From the NCBI GenBank assembly GCA_964386435.1, contig CAYLSV010000017.1, positions 1-52,986 of the forward strand: a stretch of DNA of 52,986 nucleotides. Reading direction: 5' to 3'. The position numbers and the translations under genes are program-made. The notes below the pieces were generated by a model that was not told the origin of the DNA, ran no database searches, and worked only from the letters and a program-made list of their open reading frames with translations. The stretch's first letter is position 1. Each line of letters starts with the position of its first letter. Shown piece by piece: positions 1 through 8,326 of the stretch. The stretch comes from CAYLSV01 sp964386435 (GTDB lineage: Bacteria > Planctomycetota > Phycisphaerae > Tepidisphaerales > Tepidisphaeraceae).

Positions 1-59
1 CGCCGGCTCCGCTTCCTCACGGGCGCGGCTCTGTGTCAGCGTCTGCCGGGGTGCCGCAT

Positions 60-1085
60 TTACGCGTTGGCGAAGTACGTCTGCTCCAGCGTGTCGAGCA
101 GGCCGTTCATGCCGGCGGCGAGGCGGGGGTGGCTCACGTCGCCGCCGGCGGTTCGGGCGCTCTGGACGCAGTGGCGGATGCGGTCGCGGGTGACGCCCAG
201 CGCGCCGCAGGCGATCATGTCCTGCCGAAGCGTCTCGGCCTGAGCGCGGCGGTCGGGGCCGGCGGCAATCGTCGCCATCCGGCGGCCCAAATCGGGCAAC
301 CGCTGGCCGGCTTCGAGGAGCGTGGTCGTCCGCTTGCCCTCCATCAGATCGCTGCCCTCGCGGACCGGCTCGGCGAGGTCGATGAGGTCGTTGTGCAGCT
401 GATACGCCTGCCCCAGGCTGCTGGCGAACCGCTTGACGGCCGCCCGACTTTCCGCGTCACAACCCGCCAAAATTGCGGCCGAGAGCATCGGCCCTTCAAA
501 GGTGTACGCCGCCGTCTTCCAGTCGTACGCACGCATCAATGACGCCTCGGCCAGCCCGTCAATCGGGGCGTGGCCGGCGACGATGTCGATCGCCTGCCCG
601 AAGCCGGTGACGCAGGCGATGTTGCTGAACAATCTCAGCAGTTCAAGATGTCGCTTGGGCTCGACGCCTTCGATGTCGTGCAGCAAGCGGATGCTCGCGG
701 AGAACAACAAGTCACCCGCGACGATGCCAAGATTGAGGCCGAAGCGTGGGCAGTTGCTGTCGAGCGACTGGAGCTGCCGGTGCAGCGCCGCCTGGCCGCG
801 GCGGGTGTCGGAGCCGTCGATGATGTCGTCGTGGACGAGCAGGAACGCGTGAAAAAGTTCCCACGCCGCCGCCACATCGAGCACCGCCGCCGAGGCGTCT
901 TCTTCGGCGACAAGGTTGTAGACCCAAAGGCAAAGCTGCGGCCGCAGCCGCTTGCCGCCGGCGGTGACGTAGCCGCGCACGCCGTCCCGCAGCGGCCGGA
1001 CCTCCTCGACGTCGAACGATCGGTCCACCACGTCGGCCAGATGGCGCTCGAGCACCGCGAGTTGTTCAGAAGGCACCAGCCGCAC
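60..1085 (-). CDS. Polyprenyl (geranylgeranyl/farnesyl-type) diphosphate synthase
   Basis: Condenses isopentenyl diphosphate onto an allylic diphosphate to make a prenyl chain for quinones, carotenoids or lipid carriers; cytosolic. The 341-residue product has the family's GGKRLRP segment near residues 43-49 and the first Asp-rich motif DDIID at 86-90, inside LLVHDDIIDGSDTRRG. The second motif reads NDLID at 232-236, so its first Asp is Asn. The start is GTG at 1085. Length and motif spacing fit short- or medium-chain trans-prenyltransferases, but chain length cannot be read from sequence alone. It is the last gene on the left, and nothing supportable lies in bases 1-59. Confidence 0.9.
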   Translation of the reverse strand: MRLVPSEQLAVLERHLADVVDRSFDVEEVRPLRDGVRGYVTAGGKRLRPQLCLWVYNLVAEEDASAAVLDVAAAWELFHAFLLVHDDIIDGSDTRRGQAALHRQLQSLDSNCPRFGLNLGIVAGDLLFSASIRLLHDIEGVEPKRHLELLRLFSNIACVTGFGQAIDIVAGHAPIDGLAEASLMRAYDWKTAAYTFEGPMLSAAILAGCDAESRAAVKRFASSLGQAYQLHNDLIDLAEPVREGSDLMEGKRTTTLLEAGQRLPDLGRRMATIAAGPDRRAQAETLRQDMIACGALGVTRDRIRHCVQSARTAGGDVSHPRLAAGMNGLLDTLEQTYFANA

Positions 1086-1129
1086 GGGTGGTAAGCATAT
1101 CCAAACCCGCCGCCTCGGGTAGTGGGCGG

Positions 1130-1512
1130 TTAATACGGCACATTTGCTACCGCAGCGTCACCACCTGGTTTGCACGCCGTAGCCGCAGCACCACGTGCTG
1201 CAGGTTTGATTTTCAGCGATCGCGGACAAAAGGAGGACCGCTCGCCGCCGTCGCGCCGGCCGGTGCGGAGGCAGCAATTTTTGAAAGCATCGCCCGCTGC
1301 CGCACGGGCACGGGTCGCGGCGGCCGAGCTTTTCGAGCAGCTCCTTATCGCCGGCGGGCGTCTCGATGCTCCGCCACTCGTCCGGGCGGGTGCGGCGGAC
1401 TTGCGTCTCGCTGTTGAAGCCGCGGCGACGCTTGCTCGTCCGCTCAAAAGCAGACGGCGTCGTCGAAGGCGTCGAAGTCGGGGCCGACGGTGGGCTTGGT
1501 CTGGCGTGGCAT
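1130..1512 (-). pseudogene. SEC-C motif small protein, broken by two single-base frameshifts
   Basis: Three frames together spell one protein. ATG at 1512, with GGAG six bases upstream, opens MPRQTKPTVGPDFDAFDDAV. The frame shifts at the T4 run (1446-1449, minus sense) into a stretch ending GRRDPCPCGSGR, and shifts again at the A5 run (1278-1282). Removing one T and one A gives a continuous 126-residue protein ending in the zinc-binding SEC-C signature CGSGRCFQNCC. SEC-C tails occur in SecA and in many small proteins of unknown role. The gene lies 35 bp downstream of galU on the same strand and may be co-transcribed. The last residues are encoded by a REP-like repeat arm. It is either a decaying gene or has two homopolymer assembly errors. 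The joined frame is my reconstruction. Confidence 0.65.
1179..1208. repeat. REP-like hairpin, single arm (copy R1)
   Basis: GTAGCCGCAGCACCACGTGC followed by TGCAGG folds as a hairpin with a CACGTG core. It matches the right arm of the paired elements at 3247-3356, 8237-8326 and 46264-46350. No clear partner arm is visible nearby, so this looks like a solo or eroded copy. It lies in the 3' part of the broken SEC-C gene. Confidence 0.6.
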
Positions 1513-1547
1513 GATGAACTCCGGTTTGGGGGAGCCGCACGGTACGC

Positions 1548-2504
1548 TCACACCTTCGCCTGCGTCGCCAGGATGCGGGCGATGGCCTCGCACAGCTCCT
1601 GCCGGTGCACGCCCGAGAGGGCGAGGCCCAACTGCGTCTCCATCAGCCCCTGCGGGATGCCGGTGTCGTACCGCTGCCCTTGGTTGATGACGGCCCAATA
1701 TTTCTCGACGTTTTGCCGCAAATGCTCCTGGGCGGCGGTGAATTGGTACTCGCCCTTGTCGCGGAGGTCGTTCGTGATCAGGTGCTGGATCGACTCGAAG
1801 ATCTGCGGCGAAAAGACATGAATGCCGAAGTGGCACAGATAGTTGCCCGCCTGCAAGCCCGGCGTGACGAGCTTGTCGCGGGCGACGTCCACGTCCGGCT
1901 TCTCGATGATCAGTTCCGCCTTGTACACGCCGCTGTCGGCGTCGACCGGGTCACCCTTGATCGTGCCGAAGAGGTGCAGGTAACGTTCCAGCGTCGGCTG
2001 CACACCGCTGACGGCGTCGAGGCCGTACTGCTCGAAGACCTTGGTCAGTTGCCGCACGCAGCGGTCGCGGACGTCGCTGATGTAGACGTGGTCGCCCAGC
2101 AGCAGCACGAACGGCTCGTCGCCGACGAAGTCCTTTGCCTGGTACACCGCGTGCCCGAACCCGAGCGGCTCCTCCTGGATCACGTAGCTCATCCGGTCGC
2201 CCAGGCTGCCGAGCTTTTCCGATTCGAGGATCGCCCAGTCCTTGCCGCGGTAGGCCTTGACGTCCTGGTCGTCGAGGCGTTTGAAGTAGTTCTTGAGGGC
2301 CTCGTCCCCGCCGGGGCTGCAGACGACACAGACCTCGTCGATGCCGCTGTCGATGCATTCTTCGACGATCACCTGCAGCGTCGGCTTCGTTAGGCCGTCG
2401 CGGTCGACCAGCGGCAGCATCTCCTTCTGCACGGCGCTGGTGGCGGGATACTGGCGGGTGCCGCGGCCCGCGGCGGTGATCACGGCTTTGCGCACTCGGC
2501 TCAT
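1548..2504 (-). CDS. galU: UTP-glucose-1-phosphate uridylyltransferase
   Basis: Makes UDP-glucose from UTP and glucose-1-phosphate for polysaccharide and glycolipid synthesis in the cytosol. The 318-residue product begins MSRVRKAVITAAGRGTR, with the nucleotidyltransferase GRGTR signature at 13-17 followed by the KEMLPLVD segment, typical of bacterial GalU. The same frame is open to 2552, but the ATG at 2504 puts the nucleotide-binding loop at the usual distance from the N-terminus and avoids the divergent gene's leader. Divergent from the thioredoxin-like gene at 2572; the broken SEC-C frame follows 35 bp downstream. Confidence 0.93.
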   Translation of the reverse strand: MSRVRKAVITAAGRGTRQYPATSAVQKEMLPLVDRDGLTKPTLQVIVEECIDSGIDEVCVVCSPGGDEALKNYFKRLDDQDVKAYRGKDWAILESEKLGSLGDRMSYVIQEEPLGFGHAVYQAKDFVGDEPFVLLLGDHVYISDVRDRCVRQLTKVFEQYGLDAVSGVQPTLERYLHLFGTIKGDPVDADSGVYKAELIIEKPDVDVARDKLVTPGLQAGNYLCHFGIHVFSPQIFESIQHLITNDLRDKGEYQFTAAQEHLRQNVEKYWAVINQGQRYDTGIPQGLMETQLGLALSGVHRQELCEAIARILATQAKV

Positions 2505-2571
2505 GGCCGGCACTCTACCGATTTGATTCGCGAGTGCTACCATGCGGCTCACCCTTCACAGGAGCTTGCTC

Positions 2572-3156
2572 ATGACGACGACACTCATCCGCCGTGGACT
2601 ACTCGCCCTCGCCGCCGCCGGCACCCTCGGTTTGGCCGTGGCCGCCAACACCGCCGCCAGCGACCGCGCCTGGCCGAGCGACTGGTACTTCGGTGCCCCC
2701 GCCGAGGCAATCGAAAAGGTCGACAGCATTGTCGGCAAGCCGGCCCCGTCGCTGGCGACCGCCGCCGACTGGAAGAACGGCACGATCTCCGACGCCGACC
2801 TCGAGGGGCAGATCGTTCTGCTCGACATCTGGGCGACGTGGTGTGGCCCGTGCATCGCGGCGATTCCGCACAACAACAAGGTGATGGAGAAGTACGCCGA
2901 TCAAGGCGTGAAGGTCGTCGCCATCACCAGCAGCGGCAATGGCCAGGAGAAGATGGAAGAATCCATCGAACGCCACGGCATCGAGTACCCGATCGCCCGC
3001 GACCCCGGCAACCAGATCGCCGAAGCGTACCAGCTTCAGTGGTACCCGCACTACGTCGTGATCGACCGCGAAGGCATCGTCCGCGGCAGCGGCCTGACTC
3101 CAACCGGGGCCGAGAACGTCATCAAGGCGCTGCTCGAAGAGCAGCCAATGGACTGA
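2572..3156 (+). CDS. Secreted TlpA-like thioredoxin-fold protein
   Basis: Probably an exported thiol-disulfide oxidoreductase. The start at 2572 is chosen because AGGAG lies nine bases upstream and it opens a normal signal peptide (MTTTLIRRGL, then an Ala/Leu-rich stretch to about residue 27). The 194-residue product has IWATWCGPC with the redox Cys pair at 91 and 94, the TlpA/ResA pattern GKPAPSL near 55-61, and a cis-Pro region YPHYVVID towards the end. TlpA/ResA proteins often reduce apocytochrome c or copper-site cysteines, but no haem gene is adjacent, so the substrate is unknown. A strong hairpin follows the stop. Confidence 0.85.
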   Translation: MTTTLIRRGLLALAAAGTLGLAVAANTAASDRAWPSDWYFGAPAEAIEKVDSIVGKPAPSLATAADWKNGTISDADLEGQIVLLDIWATWCGPCIAAIPHNNKVMEKYADQGVKVVAITSSGNGQEKMEESIERHGIEYPIARDPGNQIAEAYQLQWYPHYVVIDREGIVRGSGLTPTGAENVIKALLEEQPMD

Positions 3157-3179
3157 GCTGGCTCAAATCGCAGATCAAC

Positions 3180-3213
3180 AAAGCCGCCCGCGACTCCCGT
3201 CGCGGGCGGCTTT
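3180..3213 (+). terminator. Rho-independent-like hairpin after the thioredoxin-like gene
   Basis: Perfect stem AAAGCCGCCCGCGAC / GTCGCGGGCGGCTTT with a four-base loop, 24 bases after the stop at 3156. Stem ends AAA/TTT give a short T run on either strand, so it could also serve the convergent gene ending at 3370. Confidence 0.75.
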
Positions 3214-3246
3214 CGATTAGCTGGCGTAGCTCGGTCATCTGCGTCG

Positions 3247-3356
3247 GACCTGCCGCACGTGGTGCGGCGGCTATCGCAGCGGGACCATGCGGACTGCGGC
3301 GTACAGATTTCGTGACACGCACGCTGCGGTAGCCGCCGCACCACGTGCGGCAGGTC
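3247..3356. repeat. REP/BIME-like inverted element (copy R2)
   Basis: Two 35-bp arms (3247-3281 and 3322-3356) are near-perfect inverted copies around a 40-bp spacer. Each arm is itself a hairpin with core CACGTGG or CCACGTG. Located between the convergent stops at 3156 and 3370. Same family as the elements at 8237, 8695, 10092, 46264, 48814 and 50988. Confidence 0.8.
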
Positions 3357-3369
3357 CGGCGACCACAGC

Positions 3370-3672
3370 TCATCCCACGCTGATGTACTGCTCGACGCTG
3401 TTCAAATCCTTGACGTGCTGCGGCGTGAGCGACACCGTCGCCGCCTGGCCCTTGGAGAGGTCAATGATCGGGTTGCGGGCGTACTTCGTGTAAATCCGGC
3501 CGCCGCGGCGCTTGGGCTTGTCCTTGAAGTTCTTGCGGCGGGCGTCGTAGGGCGCGCGGAACTCGTCATCGGTGAGGAACAGCCGCTGAAGCGTCTTGCG
3601 GGCACTTTCGCGGACAATGCGCTTGCTAATCGTCACCTTCGTGGTGCCGCCGGTCTGTAGGTCAAGGGCCAT
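3370..3672 (-). CDS. Small basic protein of unknown function
   Basis: I do not recognise this 100-residue protein. The start at 3672 (MALDLQTGG) is supported by GGAG seven bases upstream; the frame is open further upstream, but only as antisense to the genes at 3.7-4.4 kb. It has no signal peptide or membrane segment. The middle is strongly basic (KNFKDKPKRRGGRIYTKYAR), which suggests nucleic-acid contact but does not prove it. Divergent from the Cys-rich secreted protein at 3748 and convergent with the thioredoxin-like gene. Confidence 0.7.
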   Translation of the reverse strand: MALDLQTGGTTKVTISKRIVRESARKTLQRLFLTDDEFRAPYDARRKNFKDKPKRRGGRIYTKYARNPIIDLSKGQAATVSLTPQHVKDLNSVEQYISVG

Positions 3673-3747
3673 CGTGTTCTCCAGGTGAGCCAATCGGGCC
3701 GGCAGTTTAGGCACCCCGCTTGCCGTCGTCACGGGTATCATCAGGCC

Positions 3748-4065
3748 GTGCCTGTTCGGCTGCTGCTCATGTTGCTCGTCCTGTTGCCGACACTGCCACG
3801 TGTCGAGGCGGCGGAGGCAACCATGGCGTGTGCCTGCTGCGGGCCGAGCGACCATTGTGGCTGCTGGGTGGACCAGGCCCCGGAGCCGGCGCAACCCCAG
3901 GCGGCGGCGATCAGTGCGCGGGTCGAGGTGCCACTGCCCGGCGGCGTGATGCTGCCGGTGCCCATGTGGCGGGAGCGGCCGACAATCGGGCGGGCGGTCG
4001 AGGTGCCCGAACGTCGTGGAGCGACGGCGACGGATCAAGCGGTGCGGTGTAGCTGGCAAACGTGA
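3748..4065 (+). CDS. Small secreted cysteine-rich protein
   Basis: Hypothetical, 105 residues from a GTG at 3748 (VPVRLLLMLLVLLPTL opens a signal peptide ending near VEAAEA). The mature N-terminus carries ACACCGPSDHCGCW, five Cys and one His within about 14 residues, a pattern suited to binding soft metals or forming disulfides. The rest is Pro/Ala-rich without a recognisable domain. The HMA lipoprotein gene starts 73 bp downstream on the same strand, so a metal-handling role is a reasonable inference. The start is uncertain because the frame is open from 3685 without a better signal. Confidence 0.55.
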   Translation: MPVRLLLMLLVLLPTLPRVEAAEATMACACCGPSDHCGCWVDQAPEPAQPQAAAISARVEVPLPGGVMLPVPMWRERPTIGRAVEVPERRGATATDQAVRCSWQT

Positions 4066-4138
4066 GAGGCAAGAAGGCGGTGCGCCCGCCGTTCGTCGCT
4101 TCTTCATTCTTTGCCAGTTTCGCTTCACCCCAAGTATC

Positions 4139-4504
4139 ATGATCCACATCCCTTTCCGCCGCCTCGCCTTGGTGGCCTTGTTTCCGTTGGCTGTCGTCGC
4201 CGGCTGTGCCTCCTCGGCTGATCCGGCCGCGTCCGATCCCGCCCTCACGCAACCCATTGCCGCCGAGTCCGCGACGCTTGAGGTGCACGGCATGGGCTGC
4301 CCTTTGTGCGCCGAGAACGTCGGCCGGTCGTTGGAGAAGGTGCCCGGCGTCGCCGACGCCGAGGTGGACCTTGCCGCCGGCAAGTGGGCGGTCGATTTCG
4401 AGCCCGATCACGCCGTGGCCGAGGCCGACCTTCAGCGGGCGATCAAGGATGCGGGCTTCACGCTCGTCTCCATCGAGCCGCGCGCGGCGGGGGTGACGCC
4501 ATGA
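4139..4504 (+). CDS. HMA-domain lipoprotein (heavy-metal binding)
   Basis: The 121-residue product begins MIHIPFRRLALVALFPLAVV followed by the lipobox AGC, so it should be lipidated at Cys 22 and anchored outside the cytoplasm. The remainder is one heavy-metal-associated domain with the metal-binding GMGCPLC motif, as in MerP and CopZ. HMA domains are usually cytosolic chaperones or parts of P-type ATPases; a free lipoprotein form suggests extracytoplasmic metal capture. Its stop overlaps the start of the outer-membrane protein gene by 4 bp (ATGA), so the two are translationally coupled. Confidence 0.8.
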   Translation: MIHIPFRRLALVALFPLAVVAGCASSADPAASDPALTQPIAAESATLEVHGMGCPLCAENVGRSLEKVPGVADAEVDLAAGKWAVDFEPDHAVAEADLQRAIKDAGFTLVSIEPRAAGVTP

Positions 4505-5280
4505 GCCGTTTTGCGATCACGCTGGTGCTGCTGGCCGTTGCCGCGCCGGCGGCGGGGCAGCAGGCGATCCAGACGGACGCCGCCACGCAGCCGGCGAAGG
4601 GCGTGTGGTTGCTGCGAACGCAGTTCCGGCTCGACGTCTACGACGACGACCCGCTGGAGTTGGGCCGCGAGGGCGAGTCGTACACCGTCTTCAACTCGCT
4701 CTCCTACGGCGTGACCGGCGACGTCTCGGTGACGGCGAGTTTGCCGGTGACTTACGAATCGTTCGACGCCGGCGACGAGGTCGGGCAGGGCGACGCGATG
4801 GCCATGCTCAAGTGGCGGGTGTGGCAGCGCGACACCGGGCCGATCGACACCATGCGGTTCAGCCTGCTGGGCGGGGCGAGCCTGCCCACGGGCGAGGAAT
4901 CGTTCACCAGCGACGGCGTGGACCCGATGCTCGGCGGCACGTTCACCGCCATCCGCGGCCGCCACGGCTTCACCTCGGCGGCCGTTTGGCGGTTCAACAC
5001 CGCGGGCGACGAGTTCGCCGTCGACCCGGTGCGGGGCGACAACGACACGCTGTCGTACGACGCGGCGTACCTGTACCGCCTGGAACCCGCCGAGTACGCC
5101 GCCGACACGACGGCGGCGTGGTACGGCGTCATTGAGGCCAACGGCGTCTACGACGCCGGCGGCGGGCACGAGCTCATGCTCTCGCCCGGCCTGCTCTACG
5201 AAGGCCGCGACTTCGCGGCGGAGCTGAGCGTGCAACTGCCGGCGATCAGTGACCTCGACGACCGGCCCGACCGCAAATTC
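4501..5280 (+). CDS. Outer-membrane transporter-like protein, 3' end lost in assembly gap
   Basis: 260 codons remain before the N run at 5281. The signal peptide is MSRFAITLVLLAVAAPAAG. The mature part has alternating beta-strand character with repeated phrases such as SLSYGVTGDVSVTASLPV and LLGGASLPTGEESF, as in outer-membrane barrels annotated as transporter or MetA-type proteins. It overlaps the HMA lipoprotein by 4 bp, so it probably belongs to a metal-related unit with the two genes upstream. The C-terminus, and whether another gene follows, cannot be known because of the gap. Confidence 0.7.
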
Positions 5281-5290
5281 NNNNNNNNNN
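5281..5290. other. Assembly gap (10 N placeholder)
   Basis: Ten N's cut the outer-membrane protein gene. On the far side, sequence resumes just past the 3' end of the convergent nadA. The true gap length is unknown and genes may be missing. Confidence 0.95.
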
Positions 5291-5319
5291 GTTTTAATGA
5301 ATGCCCCCCAACCGGCCGG

Positions 5320-6498
5320 CTAGTCGATGGTCGTGCCGGTTGGTTGGGATTTGCCGACCGGGTTGCCGTCGCCGCGAATGCTGAGCATGCGTTCGAGGGC
5401 CACCAGCGCCCACTTGCGGGTGTGACCGTCGACCTCGATCTGGTTCACCAGCTCCCCGGCGGCGAGGTTTTCCAGCGTCCAGCAGAGGTGAGGCACGTCG
5501 ACACGGTACATCGTCGTGCAAAGGCACTGGCACTCGCTGAGGACAATGATCTCCTGCTCGGGGTGGTTCTGCTTCAGCCGGTTGACGAGGTGCACCTCGG
5601 TGCCGATGGCCCACTTCGTGCCGGGGGCGGCGTTCTTGACCTGGTCGACGATGTACGCCGTGCTGCCGGCCATGTCGGCTTTTTGCACGACCTCCCACTT
5701 GCACTCGGGGTGGACCAGCACCTTCACGCCCGGCATCTTCTCGCGGACCTCGTCGACGTGCTCCGGGCGGAACAGGGCGTGGACCGAGCAGTGCCCCTTC
5801 CACAGGACGAAGTCGGCGTCGCGGAGGAACGCTTCGTCATTGCCGCCCAGCGGCTTGCGGGGGTCCCAGAGGGCCATCTTGTCCAGCGGGTAGCCCATCG
5901 CGAAGGCCGTGTTGCGGCCGAGGTGCTGGTCGGGGAAGAACAGAATTTTGACCTTCCGCCCCGGCACGTGCCCCTCGACCGCCCCGCCCTCCAGTGCCCA
6001 CTCCAGCACGTTCCGGGCGTTGCTGCTGGTGCACACGGCCCCGCCATTCTCGCCGACGAACGCCTTGATCGCGGCCGAGGAGTTCATGTACGTGACCGGC
6101 ACCAGCGTCTGCCCCGGGCACGCCTCCTGAAGCTGCTCCCACGCCTCCTCCGTCTGGTCGATGTCGGCCATGTCGGCCATGCTGCAACCGGCCCCCAAAT
6201 CCGGCAGATGCACCGACACCCGGCTCGGCGTCAGGATGTCGGCCGTCTCGGCCATGAAGTGGACGCCGCAGAAGACGACGTGCGCCACGCCCTCCAAGTC
6301 GGCCGCGAACCGCGACAGCTCGAACGAATCGCCCTGGTGGTCGGCGAACTCGATCACGCCGTCCTGCTGATAATGGTGCCCCAGCACCACCAGCCGATCC
6401 CCAAGCTCCGCCTTGGCGTCTTCAATACGCAGGCGCAGCTCGGCATCGGACAGCTCACGATAAAGCGAAGGCAGCGGCGGTTGCCAAGTGAGGGGCAT
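5320..6498 (-). CDS. nadA: Quinolinate synthase
   Basis: Condenses iminoaspartate with dihydroxyacetone phosphate to quinolinate in de novo NAD synthesis, using a 4Fe-4S cluster. The 392-residue protein shows LVVLGHHYQQD near residue 40, GCSM (first cluster Cys region), VTYMNSSAAIKAF, FFPDQHLGRNTA, KGHCSVH and the C-terminal SECQCLC, all typical of NadA. Only nadA is here; nadB and nadC are not in the window. It lies 120 bp downstream of cimA on the same strand with a large palindrome between them, so co-transcription is uncertain. Confidence 0.95.
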   Translation of the reverse strand: MPLTWQPPLPSLYRELSDAELRLRIEDAKAELGDRLVVLGHHYQQDGVIEFADHQGDSFELSRFAADLEGVAHVVFCGVHFMAETADILTPSRVSVHLPDLGAGCSMADMADIDQTEEAWEQLQEACPGQTLVPVTYMNSSAAIKAFVGENGGAVCTSSNARNVLEWALEGGAVEGHVPGRKVKILFFPDQHLGRNTAFAMGYPLDKMALWDPRKPLGGNDEAFLRDADFVLWKGHCSVHALFRPEHVDEVREKMPGVKVLVHPECKWEVVQKADMAGSTAYIVDQVKNAAPGTKWAIGTEVHLVNRLKQNHPEQEIIVLSECQCLCTTMYRVDVPHLCWTLENLAAGELVNQIEVDGHTRKWALVALERMLSIRGDGNPVGKSQPTGTTID

Positions 6499-6535
6499 GG
6501 TGGTTTATACGTCCGGTGAAGGGGTTGGGGTCGGC

Positions 6536-6622
6536 TTGATCCGGGTGTTCGCTTCGCTTACTCCTCGTCTTCTCAGAAGGGTGAAGAAGCCGAGGGGTGA
6601 GCGGAGCGAACACCCGGATCAA
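6536..6622. repeat. Large palindrome between cimA and nadA, containing the cimA stop
   Basis: Arms start TTGATCCGGGTGTTCGCT and end with the reverse complement AGCGAACACCCGGATCAA, with about 38 near-matching bases on each side of a short loop. The cimA TGA (6619-6621) is formed inside the right end. A shorter relative of the AAGCCGAGGGG...GAGCG portion occurs near 51935. May act as an attenuator or terminator, or be an inserted mobile palindrome. Confidence 0.75.
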
Positions 6623-8202
6623 CCGTCCCGCGCTTCCTCGTGCAGCAGGAAGTACTCGATGCCGTCGATGAGGGCTTCCCAGCTGGCGTTGATGATGTTC
6701 TCGTCGACGCCCACGGTGCCGAAGCGGCTTCCGCCGTCGCGGCGGAACTCGATGACCACGCGGACCTTGGCGGCGGTGGCGGCGTCGCTGTTGACGACGC
6801 GGACCTTGTAATCGGCGAGGTGGAGGCTCGTGAGCTGGGGGTAGTGGGGGACCAGGGCTTTGCGGAGGGCGGCGTCGAGGGCGTCGACCGGGCCGTCGCC
6901 TTCGCTGACGGTGTGTTCGCAGGCGTCGCCGATGTGGAGTTTAACGGCCGCCTCGGCGATCGGGTCGGGGCCGGGCCGCTCGATGATGCAGCGGTAGTGG
7001 GCGAGGCAGAAGTAGGCCCGCCGTTGGTCGATGTGGCGGCGGAACAGCAGTTCCATGCTGCCCTCGGCGGACTCGAAGACGTAGCCCTCGTTCTCGCGGC
7101 GTTGCACTTCTTCCAGCACGCGGCGCTGCACGTCGCGGTCGGTGACGCCGAACTTTTTGGCGAAGCGTTCGGCAATGTTGCTGACGCCCGACAGCTCGCT
7201 GACCAGCACCCGCCGGCTGTTGCCCACGGCGGCGGGGTCGATGTGCTCGTAGGTGCGGGGGTTTTTGAGGATGGCGTGGACGTGCATGCCGCCCTTGTGG
7301 GCGAAGGCGCTGCGGCCGACGTAGGGCTGGCCGCCGGGCAGGGGCTGGTTGGCCGTCTCGTAGACGAAGCGGCTGAGTTCGGTCAACCGGCCGACCGATC
7401 CTTCGCTCAACACGTCGCGGCCGAGCTTGAGGCGGAGGTTGGCGGCGGCGACCACGAGGTCCATGTTGCCGCACCGCTCGCCGACGCCGTTGACGGTGCC
7501 CTGGACGTGGCGGGCTCCTGCGTCGACGGCGGCGAGGGCGTTGGCCACGGCGAGGCCGGCGTCGTTGTGCGTGTGGATGCCGATGGCCGTGCGCGGACTG
7601 CCGAGTTTTTCCACGACGGCCTGCGTCGCTTCGTGGACTTGCCCCGGCATCGTGCCGCCGTTGGTGTCGCACAAACACAGCACCGACGCGCCGGCTTCCT
7701 TGGCCGCGGCGAGCGTGGCGAGGGCGTGGTCGGCGTCCTCGGCGTAAGCGTCGAAAAAGTGCTCGGCGTCGTAGACGACCTCCCGCCCCTCGGCAACAAG
7801 GTGGGCGACGGTCTCGCCGATCATCAGGCGGTTCTCGGCGGCGTCGACGCTCAGGACCGTCTCCACCTGGTACCGGCTCGACTTGCCGACGATCGTGATC
7901 ACCGGTGTGCCGGCGGCGAGCAGTGCCTTGACGCCCGGATCGTCCGCCACATTCGTGCCGCGGCGGCGGGTCATGCCGAAGGCGGCGAACTTGCTGGCAG
8001 CCAAGGGTTTGGCCGCCATTTGGCCGAAGAAGGCGGCGTCCTTGTCGTTGCTGATCGGGAAGCCCCCCTCGACGTAATCGAAGCCGAGCTCGTCCAGTTT
8101 CCGGGCGACGGCCTCCTTGTCGGCGGCCGAGAGGTTGAACCCCTCGCCCTGCGTGCCGTCGCGGAGCGTGGTGTCGTAAAGGTCGATGCGCGGGGCGGCC
8201 AT
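6619..8202 (-). CDS. cimA: (R)-citramalate synthase
   Basis: Condenses acetyl-CoA with pyruvate to (R)-citramalate, the first step of the threonine-independent isoleucine route; homologous to 2-isopropylmalate synthase. The 527-residue product starts MAAPRIDLYDTTLRDGTQGEG (HMGL-like active site), has IGIHTHNDAGLAVAN with the metal-binding His pair, HVQGTVNGVGERCGN, and a C-terminal LeuA-type regulatory domain from about residue 400 that ends with the CimA-typical EALIDGIEYFL. I chose the ATG at 8202 because the open frame beyond it is only read-through of a repeat element. Confidence 0.92.
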   Translation of the reverse strand: MAAPRIDLYDTTLRDGTQGEGFNLSAADKEAVARKLDELGFDYVEGGFPISNDKDAAFFGQMAAKPLAASKFAAFGMTRRRGTNVADDPGVKALLAAGTPVITIVGKSSRYQVETVLSVDAAENRLMIGETVAHLVAEGREVVYDAEHFFDAYAEDADHALATLAAAKEAGASVLCLCDTNGGTMPGQVHEATQAVVEKLGSPRTAIGIHTHNDAGLAVANALAAVDAGARHVQGTVNGVGERCGNMDLVVAAANLRLKLGRDVLSEGSVGRLTELSRFVYETANQPLPGGQPYVGRSAFAHKGGMHVHAILKNPRTYEHIDPAAVGNSRRVLVSELSGVSNIAERFAKKFGVTDRDVQRRVLEEVQRRENEGYVFESAEGSMELLFRRHIDQRRAYFCLAHYRCIIERPGPDPIAEAAVKLHIGDACEHTVSEGDGPVDALDAALRKALVPHYPQLTSLHLADYKVRVVNSDAATAAKVRVVIEFRRDGGSRFGTVGVDENIINASWEALIDGIEYFLLHEEARDG

Positions 8203-8236
8203 GGCGCAGGACTGTAGCGGGAACATCGCACGCCCG

Positions 8237-8326
8237 AACCTGCGGCACGTGGTGCCGCGGCTATCGCGTTCAAAAACCACTGTGATCTCGCCCGCGGTAG
8301 CCGCAGCACCACGTGCCGCAGGTCCG
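8237..8326. repeat. REP/BIME-like inverted element (copy R3)
   Basis: Left arm starts CCTGCGGCACGTGGTGCCGC; right arm ends GCACCACGTGCCGCAGG. Same CACGTG-tipped subgroup as copies R2 and R6. Located between the stop of the cupredoxin-like gene and the start of cimA, both on the minus strand. Confidence 0.8.

Noticed and set aside
6640..8217. 525-codon plus-strand open frame opposite cimA
   Set aside because: Antisense to a well-supported enzyme, with repetitive Val/Ala/Asp/Gly composition and no recognisable motif.
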